Part shown: in pieces, positions 18,400 to 26,766 of the stretch | Layout: every line of letters starts with the position of its first letter | Numbering within the stretch: position 1 is the stretch's first letter | From: an uncultured Campylobacter sp. | GTDB lineage: Bacteria > Campylobacterota > Campylobacteria > Campylobacterales > Campylobacteraceae | DNA: 64,000 bases | Direction of reading: 5' to 3' | NCBI GenBank assembly: GCA_937990735.1 | Contig: CALKQT010000014.1 | Location: 26,990 to 90,989 of the forward strand | Program-made: the position numbers and the translations under genes | Notes under the pieces: generated by a model | Told to the model about the DNA's origin: nothing | Databases searched by the model: none | Seen by the model: the letters and a program-made list of their open reading frames with translations, nothing else

Positions 18400-18858
18400 T
18401 TAGCTTTCGATCAGATCGGTCTGCCAGTTCGCGCCTTGCAGCGTCGTATCAAGCTGCCTGATCTGCTTTGCTAGCTCGTCCACCTGCTTTTGCAGCGCCG
18501 CGACGTCGACCGTGCTTAAAATTTTAATCTCGCTACGCGAATAAACGTCCACCTTTTGCGCGGCAGCTTGCGCGAATGCACGCAGCGCGCCCGCTTTTAG
18601 CGTGAGTATGTCGCGCTTAGCGATTAGCTCGGTTAGGCTCTTGCCGTCTGCTTTTGCGGTGCAGTTGGTTAAATTTATCCGAACGATTAGCCGCTCAAGC
18701 TCGCCTGTAAGCACGTCTAGCTCGGCTAGCAGCGCCTTTGGTTCTTCGCTAGGATTCTCGCCCTCTTGCACCTTCGCGTTGTCCGCGAGCCTTGATTTTA
18801 GCTGCTCGATGCGTTTTTGTATATCTGCGCGCAGTATCAGCGCCTCGGCTAGTTTCAT
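18400..18858 (-). CDS. DIP1984-family coiled-coil protein
   Basis: The 152-residue protein matches the DIP1984 (septicolysin-like) family from its first residues (KLAEALILRADIQKRIEQLKSRL, then NAKVQEGENPSE). It is predicted to be mostly helical and coiled-coil, cytosolic, with no signal. A cholesterol-dependent cytolysin role was once suggested for the family name, but the cellular function is not known to me. The start is ATG 18858 with AAGGACG upstream. It lies just downstream of the DUF799 lipoprotein gene (17-base gap) and may share its transcript. Confidence 0.85.
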   Translation of the reverse strand: MKLAEALILRADIQKRIEQLKSRLADNAKVQEGENPSEEPKALLAELDVLTGELERLIVRINLTNCTAKADGKSLTELIAKRDILTLKAGALRAFAQAAAQKVDVYSRSEIKILSTVDVAALQKQVDELAKQIRQLDTTLQGANWQTDLIES

Positions 18859-18875
18859 TTTCGTCCTTTTTAAAT

Positions 18876-19556
18876 TTATTTGCCGCCGCCAAGCTGCCTA
18901 TCTTGGCCGTAGTGCGGTGAATACGGACCGTAGAGCAAGCATTTGTTGCAGTTCTGAGCTAGAAGCATCGCATCTGCGCTCGCAGAGAGCTTGTATCCCG
19001 CATCGGAGACGGTATCGCCGATCTGTTTGATAACCGCGGAGATCAGCATGCCTACAAGATCGCTACTGCCTCTGCTCGAGTCGTCGCTTACCTGCGCCGA
19101 GCCCTCCCAAAGCGTCGCGCCGCTTCGCAGATCCACGAGCTTGGCATTGACCGCCACGACGGTCGCACTATTTAGTAGCATATACGAAGTGCCGTATTTG
19201 ACGACATCCATGTATAGCACGGCGTCTGCGCCGAAAATCTGTCTTAGCTTGTGCGCGGAGACGTTTTGGATCTCGCTCGCCTCGTAAATTCCGTTATTTT
19301 TGAAGGTCTCATGCACGAGCGCAGGCGAAAATACATAATAGCCCGCCTCACTTAGCGGATAGATCGCGTTGGCAAGCACGGCAGCGCCTGCGTCTACTTC
19401 GGTTGTTTCGTTTGTCGGCATCAGCACCAAAATCGATCTCGGCTTAGCCTGCTGAAGCGCCGAGTAGTCGTAAATTTCAGGCTCACTTAGAGCGCACGCA
19501 TTAAAAAACAGCGCCACGAATACGCTAAAAATCGCTATTTGAGCTTTATTTTTCAT
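18876..19556 (-). CDS. DUF799 (GNA1162-like) lipoprotein
   Basis: The 226-residue lipoprotein has a lipobox near FFNAC (Cys21), then the DUF799 core: PRSILVLMPTNETTEVDAG, LSEAGYYVFSPALVHETF, IFGADAVLYMDVVKYGT and DLRSGATLWEGSA. It ends with a Cys/Tyr/Gly-rich tail (LLYGPYSPHYG). Neisserial GNA1162 is the known relative; its fold resembles TolB N-terminal or other assembly-factor domains. It overlaps the DUF4810 gene by four bases and completes a CsgG-DUF4810-DUF799 trio, which probably forms an outer-membrane-associated secretion or assembly complex. Substrate unknown. Confidence 0.9.
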   Translation of the reverse strand: MKNKAQIAIFSVFVALFFNACALSEPEIYDYSALQQAKPRSILVLMPTNETTEVDAGAAVLANAIYPLSEAGYYVFSPALVHETFKNNGIYEASEIQNVSAHKLRQIFGADAVLYMDVVKYGTSYMLLNSATVVAVNAKLVDLRSGATLWEGSAQVSDDSSRGSSDLVGMLISAVIKQIGDTVSDAGYKLSASADAMLLAQNCNKCLLYGPYSPHYGQDRQLGGGK

Positions 19557-20047
19557 TTTTTAGCCTTTTTATTCGTTTTGCCGCCCTGTTTCGCGGCAGC
19601 TTTGCCTTGCTTCGCAGAGGCTGCTTTGGCGGCTTCGCGTCCGCTTGATCCTTGGACTTTATCAGCGCCCGACTTGGTCGCAGCCTCAGCCTTTTTAAGC
19701 GCGGCTGGGTTTGTAACGAAGGTTAAAAACGGCTTTGATTCAGGGAAGGCCTGAGCTTCTTTTTCAAAGCTCTCCCTCGCCCTCGCGCCATTGCCCGCGC
19801 TTAGATACAAAAGCCCCAGATGCGAATAAAGCCCCGGCGGGACTTTACGCCCTTTTTCGTATGCCTTTTGGATAGATTTTTCAAGCACTTCGATCTGCTC
19901 GCCTACGTCGCCTTCCTGCTTTAGATACTGATAGGTCGAGTCCGTGTAGCTGCCGTCCCAGTAATAAATTTGATTCCGCGTCCCGCCGCCGCAGCCGCAA
20001 AAGATCACGGCCACAGCGGCAAGCGCAAAAACGCTACCTGCTTTCAA
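19553..20047 (-). CDS. DUF4810 lipoprotein
   Basis: This 164-residue lipoprotein has a lipobox at FCGC and a short TPR-like domain with YYWDGSYTDSTYQYLKQEGD and KVPPGLYSHLGLLYLSAGN. A highly basic Ala/Lys-rich tail (KAASAKQGKAAAKQGG) follows, which may bind nucleic acid, lipids or peptidoglycan, or be simple low complexity. The start is TTG 20047 with AAGGAT upstream. The stop overlaps the start of the DUF799 gene. It is the middle gene of the CsgG-DUF4810-DUF799 operon, a combination also found in Neisseria. Confidence 0.88.
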   Translation of the reverse strand: MKAGSVFALAAVAVIFCGCGGGTRNQIYYWDGSYTDSTYQYLKQEGDVGEQIEVLEKSIQKAYEKGRKVPPGLYSHLGLLYLSAGNGARARESFEKEAQAFPESKPFLTFVTNPAALKKAEAATKSGADKVQGSSGREAAKAASAKQGKAAAKQGGKTNKKAKK

Positions 20048-20056
20048 ATTTAATCC

Positions 20057-20734
20057 TTATCTCACTTTAAATGCGCCGTTTTCAAGGCCGTTTACGAGAT
20101 TATTGACCGCTTCGATGATCGCCAGGCTTAGCACCTTGCCGTTTAGCGTCGAATCATAGCCCGCAGTACCGCCGAAACCTAGCACTTCGCGGTTTGATAG
20201 CTCGTATTCGCCCGCGCCCTGAGTCGAAAAGACCACCTCGGACGTTCTAACATCAACGATGTTTAAATTTACTTTAGAATACGCGGTTTGGGTCTTTCCT
20301 TTGCCTAAAATTCCAAACAGCTGATGATCTCCGGTCGTCTTGCGGCCAAACTCAGTCACGTCGCCAGTGATAACGTATCTGGCGCCTTTTAAGTTTTGTG
20401 CGCTTTTAGAGATTGCGCTTTCCTCTTTGATGGCGCGCATATTCGTGCGGTCAAGCACCGAGAAGCGCCCACTTTGCTGTAAATTTGAAATAAGGATCGT
20501 CTGCGCTTGATTGCCCAGTCTGTCCTCCCCGTCGGAGAACACGCCGTTGTTGTAAGAGGATTGGTTGTTAAAACGTCCTACCGACACAGCGATCCGCTCG
20601 CCAGAGTAATTGGTATTTAGACTCGCTACCGTAGGGGTTTGCACTACGCGAGAGCTCTCTTTCGCGCATCCGCTAAATAGCGCCAGCACCGAAGCTGCAA
20701 TAACGGCAGCCGATATGGTTTTTTTGAAATTCAT
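20057..20734 (-). CDS. CsgG/HfaB-family outer-membrane lipoprotein
   Basis: CsgG-type proteins form nonameric outer-membrane channels that export curli, holdfast anchors or other surface polymers. The 225-residue protein has a lipobox (LFSGC), then GERIAVSVGRFNNQSSYNNG, QTILISNLQQSGRFSVLDRTNM, KGARYVITGDVTEFGRK and the membrane strand region near VNLNIVDVRTSEVVFSTQGAGEYE. It is shorter than E. coli CsgG, as HfaB-like members often are. The start is ATG 20734 with AAGGAGT upstream. No curlin-like subunit gene is visible in this window. Confidence 0.9.
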   Translation of the reverse strand: MNFKKTISAAVIAASVLALFSGCAKESSRVVQTPTVASLNTNYSGERIAVSVGRFNNQSSYNNGVFSDGEDRLGNQAQTILISNLQQSGRFSVLDRTNMRAIKEESAISKSAQNLKGARYVITGDVTEFGRKTTGDHQLFGILGKGKTQTAYSKVNLNIVDVRTSEVVFSTQGAGEYELSNREVLGFGGTAGYDSTLNGKVLSLAIIEAVNNLVNGLENGAFKVR

Positions 20735-20829
20735 TCTTTACTCCTTGAAAAAATTTACGTATAATATCTCATTGTTTCTTAAAATTTTATGTATAAATTT
20801 AAGCGCATAAATTTAGCAAAGCGGGAGCG
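20735..20829. promoter_or_regulatory. Divergent promoter region, csgG-like operon and two-component operon
   Basis: The 95-base AT-rich gap separates two divergent operons. Candidate -10 boxes are TATAAT at 20760-20765 and TATAAA at 20792-20797 (plus), and TATTAT at 20766-20761 (minus). The shared region makes cross-regulation of the lipoprotein trio by the two-component system plausible. Confidence 0.45.
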
Positions 20830-21513
20830 ATGATGCTTAATATTTTACTAGTCGAAGACGACGAGGCTTTGAGCTCGGCGATAAGAGAAAAGCTGCTTGA
20901 TGAGGGTTTTAGCGTGAGCTGTGCCTTCGATGGCAAGCAGGCGGCAGAGGCGCTGGATGAGGCGCACTTCGATCTGATCATCTCGGACGTGATGATGCCT
21001 AAGATGGACGGCTTTGAGCTTAGCAGATACGTTAGGCGCGACGGCAAGAGCCAGCCGATACTGATTATAACGGCAAAAAGCGAGATCGAGGATATGCAGA
21101 CGGGCTTTAAAAGCGGCGCGGACGATTATATGAGCAAACCGATAAATTTAAAAGAGCTCGTGCTGCGCGTGCATGCGCTGCTAAGGCGAGCCAAGATCGC
21201 GAATGAAAAGCGGCTTCTCATCGGCGGAAGCGAGCTTGACTACGATACGCTTAGCGTCCGCGCGGCGGGTGAGCGGATAAGCCTGGCGCCGAAGGAATTT
21301 CGTCTTTTGTTTCTGCTGCTAAGCTACGCGGGCAGAATTTTTACGAGATTTGAGATAATGAGCGAAATTTGGGGCTACGAAACGGACAGCGACGAGCGCG
21401 TCGTCGATACGCACATCAAAAAGCTACGGGCGAAATTAGAAAACTCCAAAGACTTTGAGATAATCACCGTGCGCGGGCTCGGCTACAAAGCGGTAAAAAA
21501 GGAGCGAGTATGA
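20830..21513 (+). CDS. OmpR-family response regulator
   Basis: The 227-residue regulator has a receiver domain (acidic pocket LVEDDE, phospho-acceptor Asp53 in ISDVMMPKMDG, SKPINLKEL lysine) and a C-terminal winged helix ending RGLGYKAV. Two adjacent ATG codons (20830 and 20833) can start it. A GGGAGCG ribosome site precedes both. The TGA stop overlaps the kinase ATG (ATGA), so the pair is translationally coupled. It is transcribed away from the CsgG/DUF4810/DUF799 operon, which makes that operon a natural candidate target. Confidence 0.92.
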   Translation: MMLNILLVEDDEALSSAIREKLLDEGFSVSCAFDGKQAAEALDEAHFDLIISDVMMPKMDGFELSRYVRRDGKSQPILIITAKSEIEDMQTGFKSGADDYMSKPINLKELVLRVHALLRRAKIANEKRLLIGGSELDYDTLSVRAAGERISLAPKEFRLLFLLLSYAGRIFTRFEIMSEIWGYETDSDERVVDTHIKKLRAKLENSKDFEIITVRGLGYKAVKKERV

Positions 21514-22562
21514 AAAAATACCTCATCAGCCTAAAAAGCTTCATCGCGTTTTACTCTTCGCTCGCATTCGGCGTGATAAATTTCATTGTCTGCTTCGCGG
21601 TTTGCATGCTTTTTTACATCGGTATCGGTGGTAAGATCGGTGGGTTTTGGGACGGAGTGGCGCTGTGCGCGATCATCTGTCTGATCACGATGGCGCTAAA
21701 TTTTACTCTGCTTTACTTCGGACTTAAAATTTTATTCCGCCCGATCAAGCGGCTACTAGGCGCGATCACCGCGATCGCAAACGGCGATTTTGAGGCGCGC
21801 GCCGAGCGCAAGCTGCACGGGCACCGCACTGATTATGTCTATATGCACGAGCTGGACGAGCTCGTAGTAAACGTCAATAAAATGGCGCAGAAGCTGCAAA
21901 AGCACGAGCAGCTGCAAAAGGAGTTCGTCTCAAACGTCTCGCACGAGATGAAAACGCCGATCTCCTCAATCGCCGCGTTAAGCGAGATGATAGAGGGCGG
22001 CGTGAGCGAGGAGCGCGCGGTGCGATACGCAGCCTCCATCGGCGCGGAAGCAAACCGCTTAAGCAAGCTCTGCACCGATATGCTAAAGCTGACGAGACTC
22101 GATAGCGGCGCGGCGGTGCGCCTAGATGAGACGGTACGTATCGACGAGCAGCTTAGGCAATGCATCATATCACTGAGCCAAAGCTACGGAGAGCGCGAGT
22201 TTGAGCTCGATCTAATGCCGCTTATCGTGCTATCAAACGCGGGACTGCTAAATCAGATTTGGCGAAATTTGATCGAAAACGCGCTTAAGTACTCGCAGCC
22301 GAGCGGTAAAATTTTCGTCCGTTGCTGCGCTTGCGATGGCTTTGCGCAGGTGAGCATCAAAGACGAGGGCATCGGTATCGCGCGCGAGAAGCTGGATAAA
22401 ATTTTTGACCGATTTTATCAGTGCGAGGAATCGCACAAAGAGCTAGGCAGCGGGCTTGGGCTTAGCATCGTACGCAGAGCGCTCGATATTTTAGGCGGGC
22501 AGATCGAATACGAAAGCGAACCCGGCGTCGGAACCGAGGCGCGCGTTAAAATTCCGCTTTAA
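21510..22562 (+). CDS. Membrane sensor histidine kinase
   Basis: The 350-residue kinase has two membrane helices (about 14-36 and 48-70) with almost no periplasmic loop, followed by a HAMP-like linker, HisKA with SNVSHEMKTPISS (His145), and an ATPase domain with N box IWRNLIENALKYS, KDEGIGI and GSGLGLSIV. The lack of a sensor domain suggests it reads membrane state or a partner protein. It overlaps the regulator gene by four bases. Its 3' flank holds no gene for about 560 bases. Confidence 0.92.
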   Translation: MKKYLISLKSFIAFYSSLAFGVINFIVCFAVCMLFYIGIGGKIGGFWDGVALCAIICLITMALNFTLLYFGLKILFRPIKRLLGAITAIANGDFEARAERKLHGHRTDYVYMHELDELVVNVNKMAQKLQKHEQLQKEFVSNVSHEMKTPISSIAALSEMIEGGVSEERAVRYAASIGAEANRLSKLCTDMLKLTRLDSGAAVRLDETVRIDEQLRQCIISLSQSYGEREFELDLMPLIVLSNAGLLNQIWRNLIENALKYSQPSGKIFVRCCACDGFAQVSIKDEGIGIAREKLDKIFDRFYQCEESHKELGSGLGLSIVRRALDILGGQIEYESEPGVGTEARVKIPL

Positions 22563-23127
22563 ATTTTAAATTAAGACGGTGCGGATGAGCTGCGTCTCGC
22601 AATTCGTAGCTCGCCGTAAAATTTCGCCCCACAGGCGCAAGCCACGCCGATGCAAGCTTTGACGATACGGGCCCTGACGGCGCAATTCTGGCCGATGCAG
22701 TCTTTGATGATGCAAGCTTTGACGACGTAAAAAAGCGCGGGCGTGTCGCGCGCCGCATTCACATAAAATTCTGCTTTAAATTTTATATCGATTTACCGCA
22801 GACGCCTCGCGCGCCGCGACGAGGTCGGAATTCCGCTTTAAAATTACCGCTCGCTGCGACTTTGCCGCCCTTTACGACTTTACCGCGCATTACGGCGGGC
22901 GGCAGGCTCGCTTAAATTTGCCGCGCCTTAACGTAGACGACCGAATTTTGTCTGAAATCTGCCGCCGCTCGCTCGCGCTTTGCAACGGATGGAGAAATTT
23001 TGTCCTAAATTTCAAAAGACACATTAAGAACACAATCATCTTATATAATCCCGCTCATAGATCGATCGGGTACGCCCCTAGCGGCCCGAGTCTGGCAAAT
23101 AATGAAATTAAAAACAAAGGAGAAGCG
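22563..23127. other. Intergenic region with a degenerate pentapeptide-like repeat
   Basis: No intact gene is visible. Around 22650-22735 the words GATGCAAGCTTTGACGA and close variants recur. Read in one plus-strand frame they spell ADASFDD, DGAILADAVFDDASFDD. That looks like a worn pentapeptide-repeat stretch. Reading stops soon on both sides. Confidence 0.45.
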
Positions 23128-23211
23128 ATGAGTAAGGCCGTACTTCACTCGGTGCTAGCGATAGAGGCCATTTTATGGGGGCTTTTGTCGGCTGTGATTA
23201 TAGGTGCGTAA
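23128..23211 (+). CDS. Membrane microprotein (27 aa)
   Basis: ATG 23128 has AAAGGAGAAG directly upstream and opens a 27-codon frame: a short polar start (MSKAVLHS) and one hydrophobic helix (VLAIEAILWGLLSAVIIGA). The ribosome site is as good as any in the window, and TATAAT at 23042-23047 is a possible -10 box. Function unknown; microproteins of this kind often bind a larger membrane partner. Confidence 0.6.
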   Translation: MSKAVLHSVLAIEAILWGLLSAVIIGA

Positions 23212-23765
23212 AATTTTACGCTTTGAGCTAGGCGATCCGCCGAAATAATTTATAAAATTCACGAAATTTATGCCCCGCTTCACATCCGCTGTGAAAAAGG
23301 GCGCACCCTCGCTAACTATTAAATCAAAATTTTATTTACCCGCCGCTTGCTCGCGCAAAACCTCACTACGTGCAAGCCGATACCGCAAATCAAGCCGGCC
23401 GCGCGCAAACCTCGCTATACGCAACCTCGCCGCGGATAAGCCGGCTGCGCAACTAAAAATCGAATAAAATTTTAAATACTACGAGCGGACGGACGAGCTA
23501 GTTGATGCCCCATTTCATCCGCGCCTTTTGCAATATGTGCTCGCCCGCAAAACAGCTTGCGATAGGAAATGATTTGAACCGCGCAAATTTCAAAAATACG
23601 CGACCTGTTCCAAGCACGCAAATTTATGCCTTTGCCGCTAAGCGATTTTTAAAAGCTCTCAAGCTAAAATTTATCCCGAATTTGAGATCAAATTTAAACT
23701 CAACCCAGACGGGCGAAAATTTCACGAAAGACGTCGCAAGAAGCGAAATCTCAAAGGAGCCTAGC
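23212..23765. other. Intergenic region, no gene recognised
   Basis: An open frame runs from 23502 into the next gene, but its first 88 codons look random. The strong ribosome site for that gene is at 23754-23759. The remainder has AAATTT-type words only. Confidence 0.5.
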
Positions 23766-24932
23766 GTGAAAAGATTGATAAATTTCCTGAGGCGCATTTG
23801 CACAGACCTGCTTGTAGGCAGAGCGCTACTACATCCGATCCTGCTTACGGCTGCGTTTTTAGCGGCGAAATTCGGCACGCTATATGTCATAGATGAAAAA
23901 ATTTTAGGAAGCGGCTATGATTTGGGGATATTTGGAGAATTCGCTTATTACATATTTTTCGATTTTGTCGCAGGTGCCTATTTTATAGCTCTTTGCGCGC
24001 ATATAATCTATGCTTCGCCCGAAGTCAAATCGCTTAAAATTTTACGTAAAATTTTATTCGCGATAATCTTAGCGTCTTGCGCGCTGGGTTATTTTGCTTC
24101 GGACGTAAACTATCAAAAACTAGGCGTCCTTGAAGCCTTTTTAATTGCCTCGCTAATTTGCATTTGCATCTATTCGGTCGCAACCGAAATATCAAACGAC
24201 CGCTCAAACGCGGTATTTTGGGGTTTTGCCTATGTTCTTAACTACATAGGTGCCTTATTTGTAATATTTCATGCGCAAGCCGCCGAAGTCGTAGCCGTCA
24301 TTTTAATAATCCTCTGTCCGCTCGCGTGGGCGTTTTATTTCAAATACGAATTTCAAAAATCGCTTGCGAAAGACGCCGCAAGCGGCGATGAAATTTTAAA
24401 TGCGAACGCAGATAGCAAAATTTTAACCGCTGCGGACTGCTCAACTTGCGGTGCGGGCGGCAAAATTTCATCAAGCGCCAGAAGAGATGAAATTTCATTA
24501 AGCGCCGCAGAGGGTAAAATTTCGTCAGGTGCTGCAGAAAGCGGAATTTCGCGCTACGATGAGAGCGAGATTTTTTACGTGGCCTACCTCGGCATCGATG
24601 CGAAATTTCGCGGGCTGGGGATCGGCTCAAGGCTGCTCGCGCTCATCGTCACGCAAAATCCAAGCGCGCAAATCGTCCTTGACGTCGAGCCGCCGCACGA
24701 GGACGCGCCCAATCTCGCGCAGCGCCTGCGCCGCATAGAATTCTACGGCAGGCACGGCTTTCGGCGCTGCGGCAAGTTTTTCAACTACGCGGGGCTAAGC
24801 TTTGAGATCCTTGCCAAGCCGCCGCTAAGCGCGCCGCAGCAGGGATTTGACGTAGCGAGCTTCGTGAAATTTATCGGCGCGGGCAATAAATTTAGATTTA
24901 AAATCACCGACGCGCCGCTATATAAAAACTAA
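23766..24932 (+). CDS. Membrane protein fused to a GNAT acetyltransferase domain
   Basis: I start this 388-residue protein at GTG 23766, where AAAGGAG lies just upstream. Six or so membrane helices occupy about residues 14-195. A low-complexity linker (about 203-255) carries repeated KISS and EISLSAAEG-like words. A GNAT domain follows with FYVAYLGIDAKFRGLGIGSRLL, whose RGLGIG-type loop binds acetyl-CoA, and IEFYGRHGFRRCG. It may acetylate a membrane or surface substrate. The linker DNA is a run of AAATTTC words. The stop overlaps the next ATG by one base. Confidence 0.7.
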   Translation: MKRLINFLRRICTDLLVGRALLHPILLTAAFLAAKFGTLYVIDEKILGSGYDLGIFGEFAYYIFFDFVAGAYFIALCAHIIYASPEVKSLKILRKILFAIILASCALGYFASDVNYQKLGVLEAFLIASLICICIYSVATEISNDRSNAVFWGFAYVLNYIGALFVIFHAQAAEVVAVILIILCPLAWAFYFKYEFQKSLAKDAASGDEILNANADSKILTAADCSTCGAGGKISSSARRDEISLSAAEGKISSGAAESGISRYDESEIFYVAYLGIDAKFRGLGIGSRLLALIVTQNPSAQIVLDVEPPHEDAPNLAQRLRRIEFYGRHGFRRCGKFFNYAGLSFEILAKPPLSAPQQGFDVASFVKFIGAGNKFRFKITDAPLYKN

Positions 24933-25621
24933 TGCAAAAGCTCGAATTCAGCCTCATCTGCGACGATACATTTTATAGAATTTTCTCCGCCTCTATCCTT
25001 GCGTTTTTTTGCATTTTTATCTCTTTGGACATCGGCGGATCGGGAGAGCTGTTTTACACGGACAGCCCGCTACGCTCGCAGCAAGCCAAGCCCAGCCTGA
25101 CGATCGTTTTTATGTTTTTAGCGTTACTTTATCTGCGAAGCGGTAGCAAAGAGGCGGCGCGCGTGGAATTTGACGAGCTTAAAATATCCTTTCGCAGAGG
25201 GCTAGACAAATATGATCTTATGCTTGGATGCGTCGATCTGATAGAGCCGTCGCTCGGCTTCGTGCGGACGTTTCGCGTGCCGTTTCTAAGCTACGAGCGG
25301 TTTTTGAAACTGCAAGAAATTTTAAAATTCTTGCTTCTTTTCGTATACGTCGCGGGCGTGTTTTTGACGATCAAATTCGGCTTTGTCGAAGCTGCGATCT
25401 ATGCAGCGGCGGGCATTTTTGCGATTTTGATCGCTTCAAAGCTCGTCGTCGCGCGAAGGCTAGACGGACGAGCGGGGCTACGACTGCGCGATTGCTTGCT
25501 ACTGCGCGGGAGGGACGATGCGGGCGCGGCGGTATTTTTTTGCATCCGTCCTAGCCGTGCCGAGCGCGAAGCTTTACGTATATATTTTTTGAAAAATTTC
25601 AGCTACGACATTAAGGCGTGA
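24932..25621 (+). CDS. Membrane protein of unknown function
   Basis: This 229-residue protein has two N-terminal hydrophobic segments (about 18-33 and 56-68), a soluble strand-rich part (VEFDELKISFRRGLDKYDLM), two more helices (130-150 and 153-172) and a short C-terminal domain (LRLRDCLLLRGRD, then SRAEREALRIYFLKNF). The layout resembles small PH-like membrane proteins. The next gene has the same order of elements at low identity, so the two look like diverged tandem homologues. The ATG overlaps the preceding stop (TAATG). A 27-bp repeat begins 12 bases after its stop. Confidence 0.6.
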   Translation: MQKLEFSLICDDTFYRIFSASILAFFCIFISLDIGGSGELFYTDSPLRSQQAKPSLTIVFMFLALLYLRSGSKEAARVEFDELKISFRRGLDKYDLMLGCVDLIEPSLGFVRTFRVPFLSYERFLKLQEILKFLLLFVYVAGVFLTIKFGFVEAAIYAAAGIFAILIASKLVVARRLDGRAGLRLRDCLLLRGRDDAGAAVFFCIRPSRAEREALRIYFLKNFSYDIKA

Positions 25622-25632
25622 AATTTTTCAGT

Positions 25633-25659
25633 TTTCAGCGTAAAATTTAGACCCGCGGG
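25633..25659 (+). repeat. 27-bp direct repeat, copy 1
   Basis: It begins TTTCAGCGTAAAATTT and ends GACCCGCGGG. An identical copy lies at 26767-26793. Each copy sits 11-17 bases after the stop codon of a membrane-protein gene. Confidence 0.9.
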
Positions 25660-25665
25660 ATGTCC

Positions 25666-25773
25666 GGATAAAGCTAAACGTAAACGAAGCGCAAAGGCGG
25701 ATGCTGCGCGAGTATTTCGCGGCGAGATTGGGGCTTGATTTCGAGCAAAATTCTGCCCGCGGCAATCGCAGAT
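25666..25773 (+). pseudogene. Remnant of a third homologous C-terminus
   Basis: Just past repeat copy 1, one frame reads EAQRRMLREYFAARLGLDFE and then QNSARGNRR before a stop. This resembles the end of the upstream gene (RAEREALRIYFLKNFSYDI). There is no start and nothing coding precedes it except the repeat. It looks like the tail of a lost tandem copy. Confidence 0.45.
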
Positions 25774-25925
25774 GAGATCGCTCGGTACTCGCATTAGTCC
25801 TCTAAGTAGTCGCAGATGAGCTGCGATGTTCGCTTGACCGAGACAACCACGGCTTGTCGCAACTCGCCTCGCCGCAAGCGCCTCCGCAAATATCCTACGC
25901 TCTTAAACGCGTCGAAAGCGAGGCG

Positions 25926-26750
25926 GTGATAAAATGCGCTTCGTCAAAAATTATATCGAAAAGAAATTTTATAAGGGATTACGACAAAGAGTCGATCAAA
26001 ATCATAGACAGAGCGGTTTACTTTCAAGAAAAAAGCCTATTTTTATCCATAGTGCTTTTTTACTCTGCATATACGACTAATGCCACTTTTATGGATATTA
26101 TAAAAGGCGACGATTTGTTTATGGTATTGTGCGCCGTAGTGCTATTCATCGCACAGATATGGTGGTACGTAAAATGCAATTTCCGAGCCTTTTATTTTAC
26201 GTTTTATAATGACAAGCTATCTTATAATTTCATGCAAGGTACAAAGCCCAATAAAATATGCAATCTTACGGATATAGAGAAAATAAGCTTTTGCGTGGTT
26301 TCAGAGCTTATGGATAGCTTCGGTAGATTTCACTACTTTACCTCCTACGAGCTTTATAAAAAATCATCTATTGGGGTGCATATCGGCAAACTGGCGCTGT
26401 TTTTATACTATACGATAAATTTTATCTTGCTTGTTTTGCCGTTTAAAATTTTTATGTTGATTAAAAATAAAGAGCCGCTAAGTCTGCTAAATAAAAATGT
26501 CGTGATTAAATTTAAAAATCGCAACTATTTTTTGATAAACATCTATTCAAAGCGCGAACTGGATGAAATTTTGCAGTATTGCAAAGATAAAAATATAACC
26601 GTAGAGCAGAAAACAAATTTCATCCCGCATTGGCAAAATTTTACCTATTTCACTGATAAAAACGAAATTTGGAGCGATGATTTCGGCGATACGCAAATTC
26701 CAAAAGACACGTTTAAGCGAAAGCTTAGGCGGTTTTTTAGCTTGGATTAA
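25926..26750 (+). CDS. AT-rich membrane protein of unknown function
   Basis: The protein is about 274 residues from GTG 25926, or 298 from TTG 25854; neither start has a strong ribosome site. It has two membrane segments near the start (FLSIVLFYSAYT, VLCAVVLFIAQIWW), a strand-rich part (FYFTFYNDKLSYNF), two helices (LALFLYYTINFILLVLPF) and a C-terminal domain (VVIKFKNRNYFLINIYSKRELDEIL). The order mirrors the upstream 229-residue protein. Its base composition is clearly richer in A+T than its neighbours, which suggests transfer. It lies between two copies of a perfect 27-bp repeat. Confidence 0.6.
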   Translation: MIKCASSKIISKRNFIRDYDKESIKIIDRAVYFQEKSLFLSIVLFYSAYTTNATFMDIIKGDDLFMVLCAVVLFIAQIWWYVKCNFRAFYFTFYNDKLSYNFMQGTKPNKICNLTDIEKISFCVVSELMDSFGRFHYFTSYELYKKSSIGVHIGKLALFLYYTINFILLVLPFKIFMLIKNKEPLSLLNKNVVIKFKNRNYFLINIYSKRELDEILQYCKDKNITVEQKTNFIPHWQNFTYFTDKNEIWSDDFGDTQIPKDTFKRKLRRFFSLD

Positions 26751-26766
26751 AGAGCGATTCCGCCCG

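Noticed and set aside
23502..23765. 88-residue N-terminal extension of the GNAT fusion protein
   Set aside because: The extension looks random and has no ribosome site, while GTG 23766 follows AAAGGAG and begins a normal basic lead-in to the first helix.
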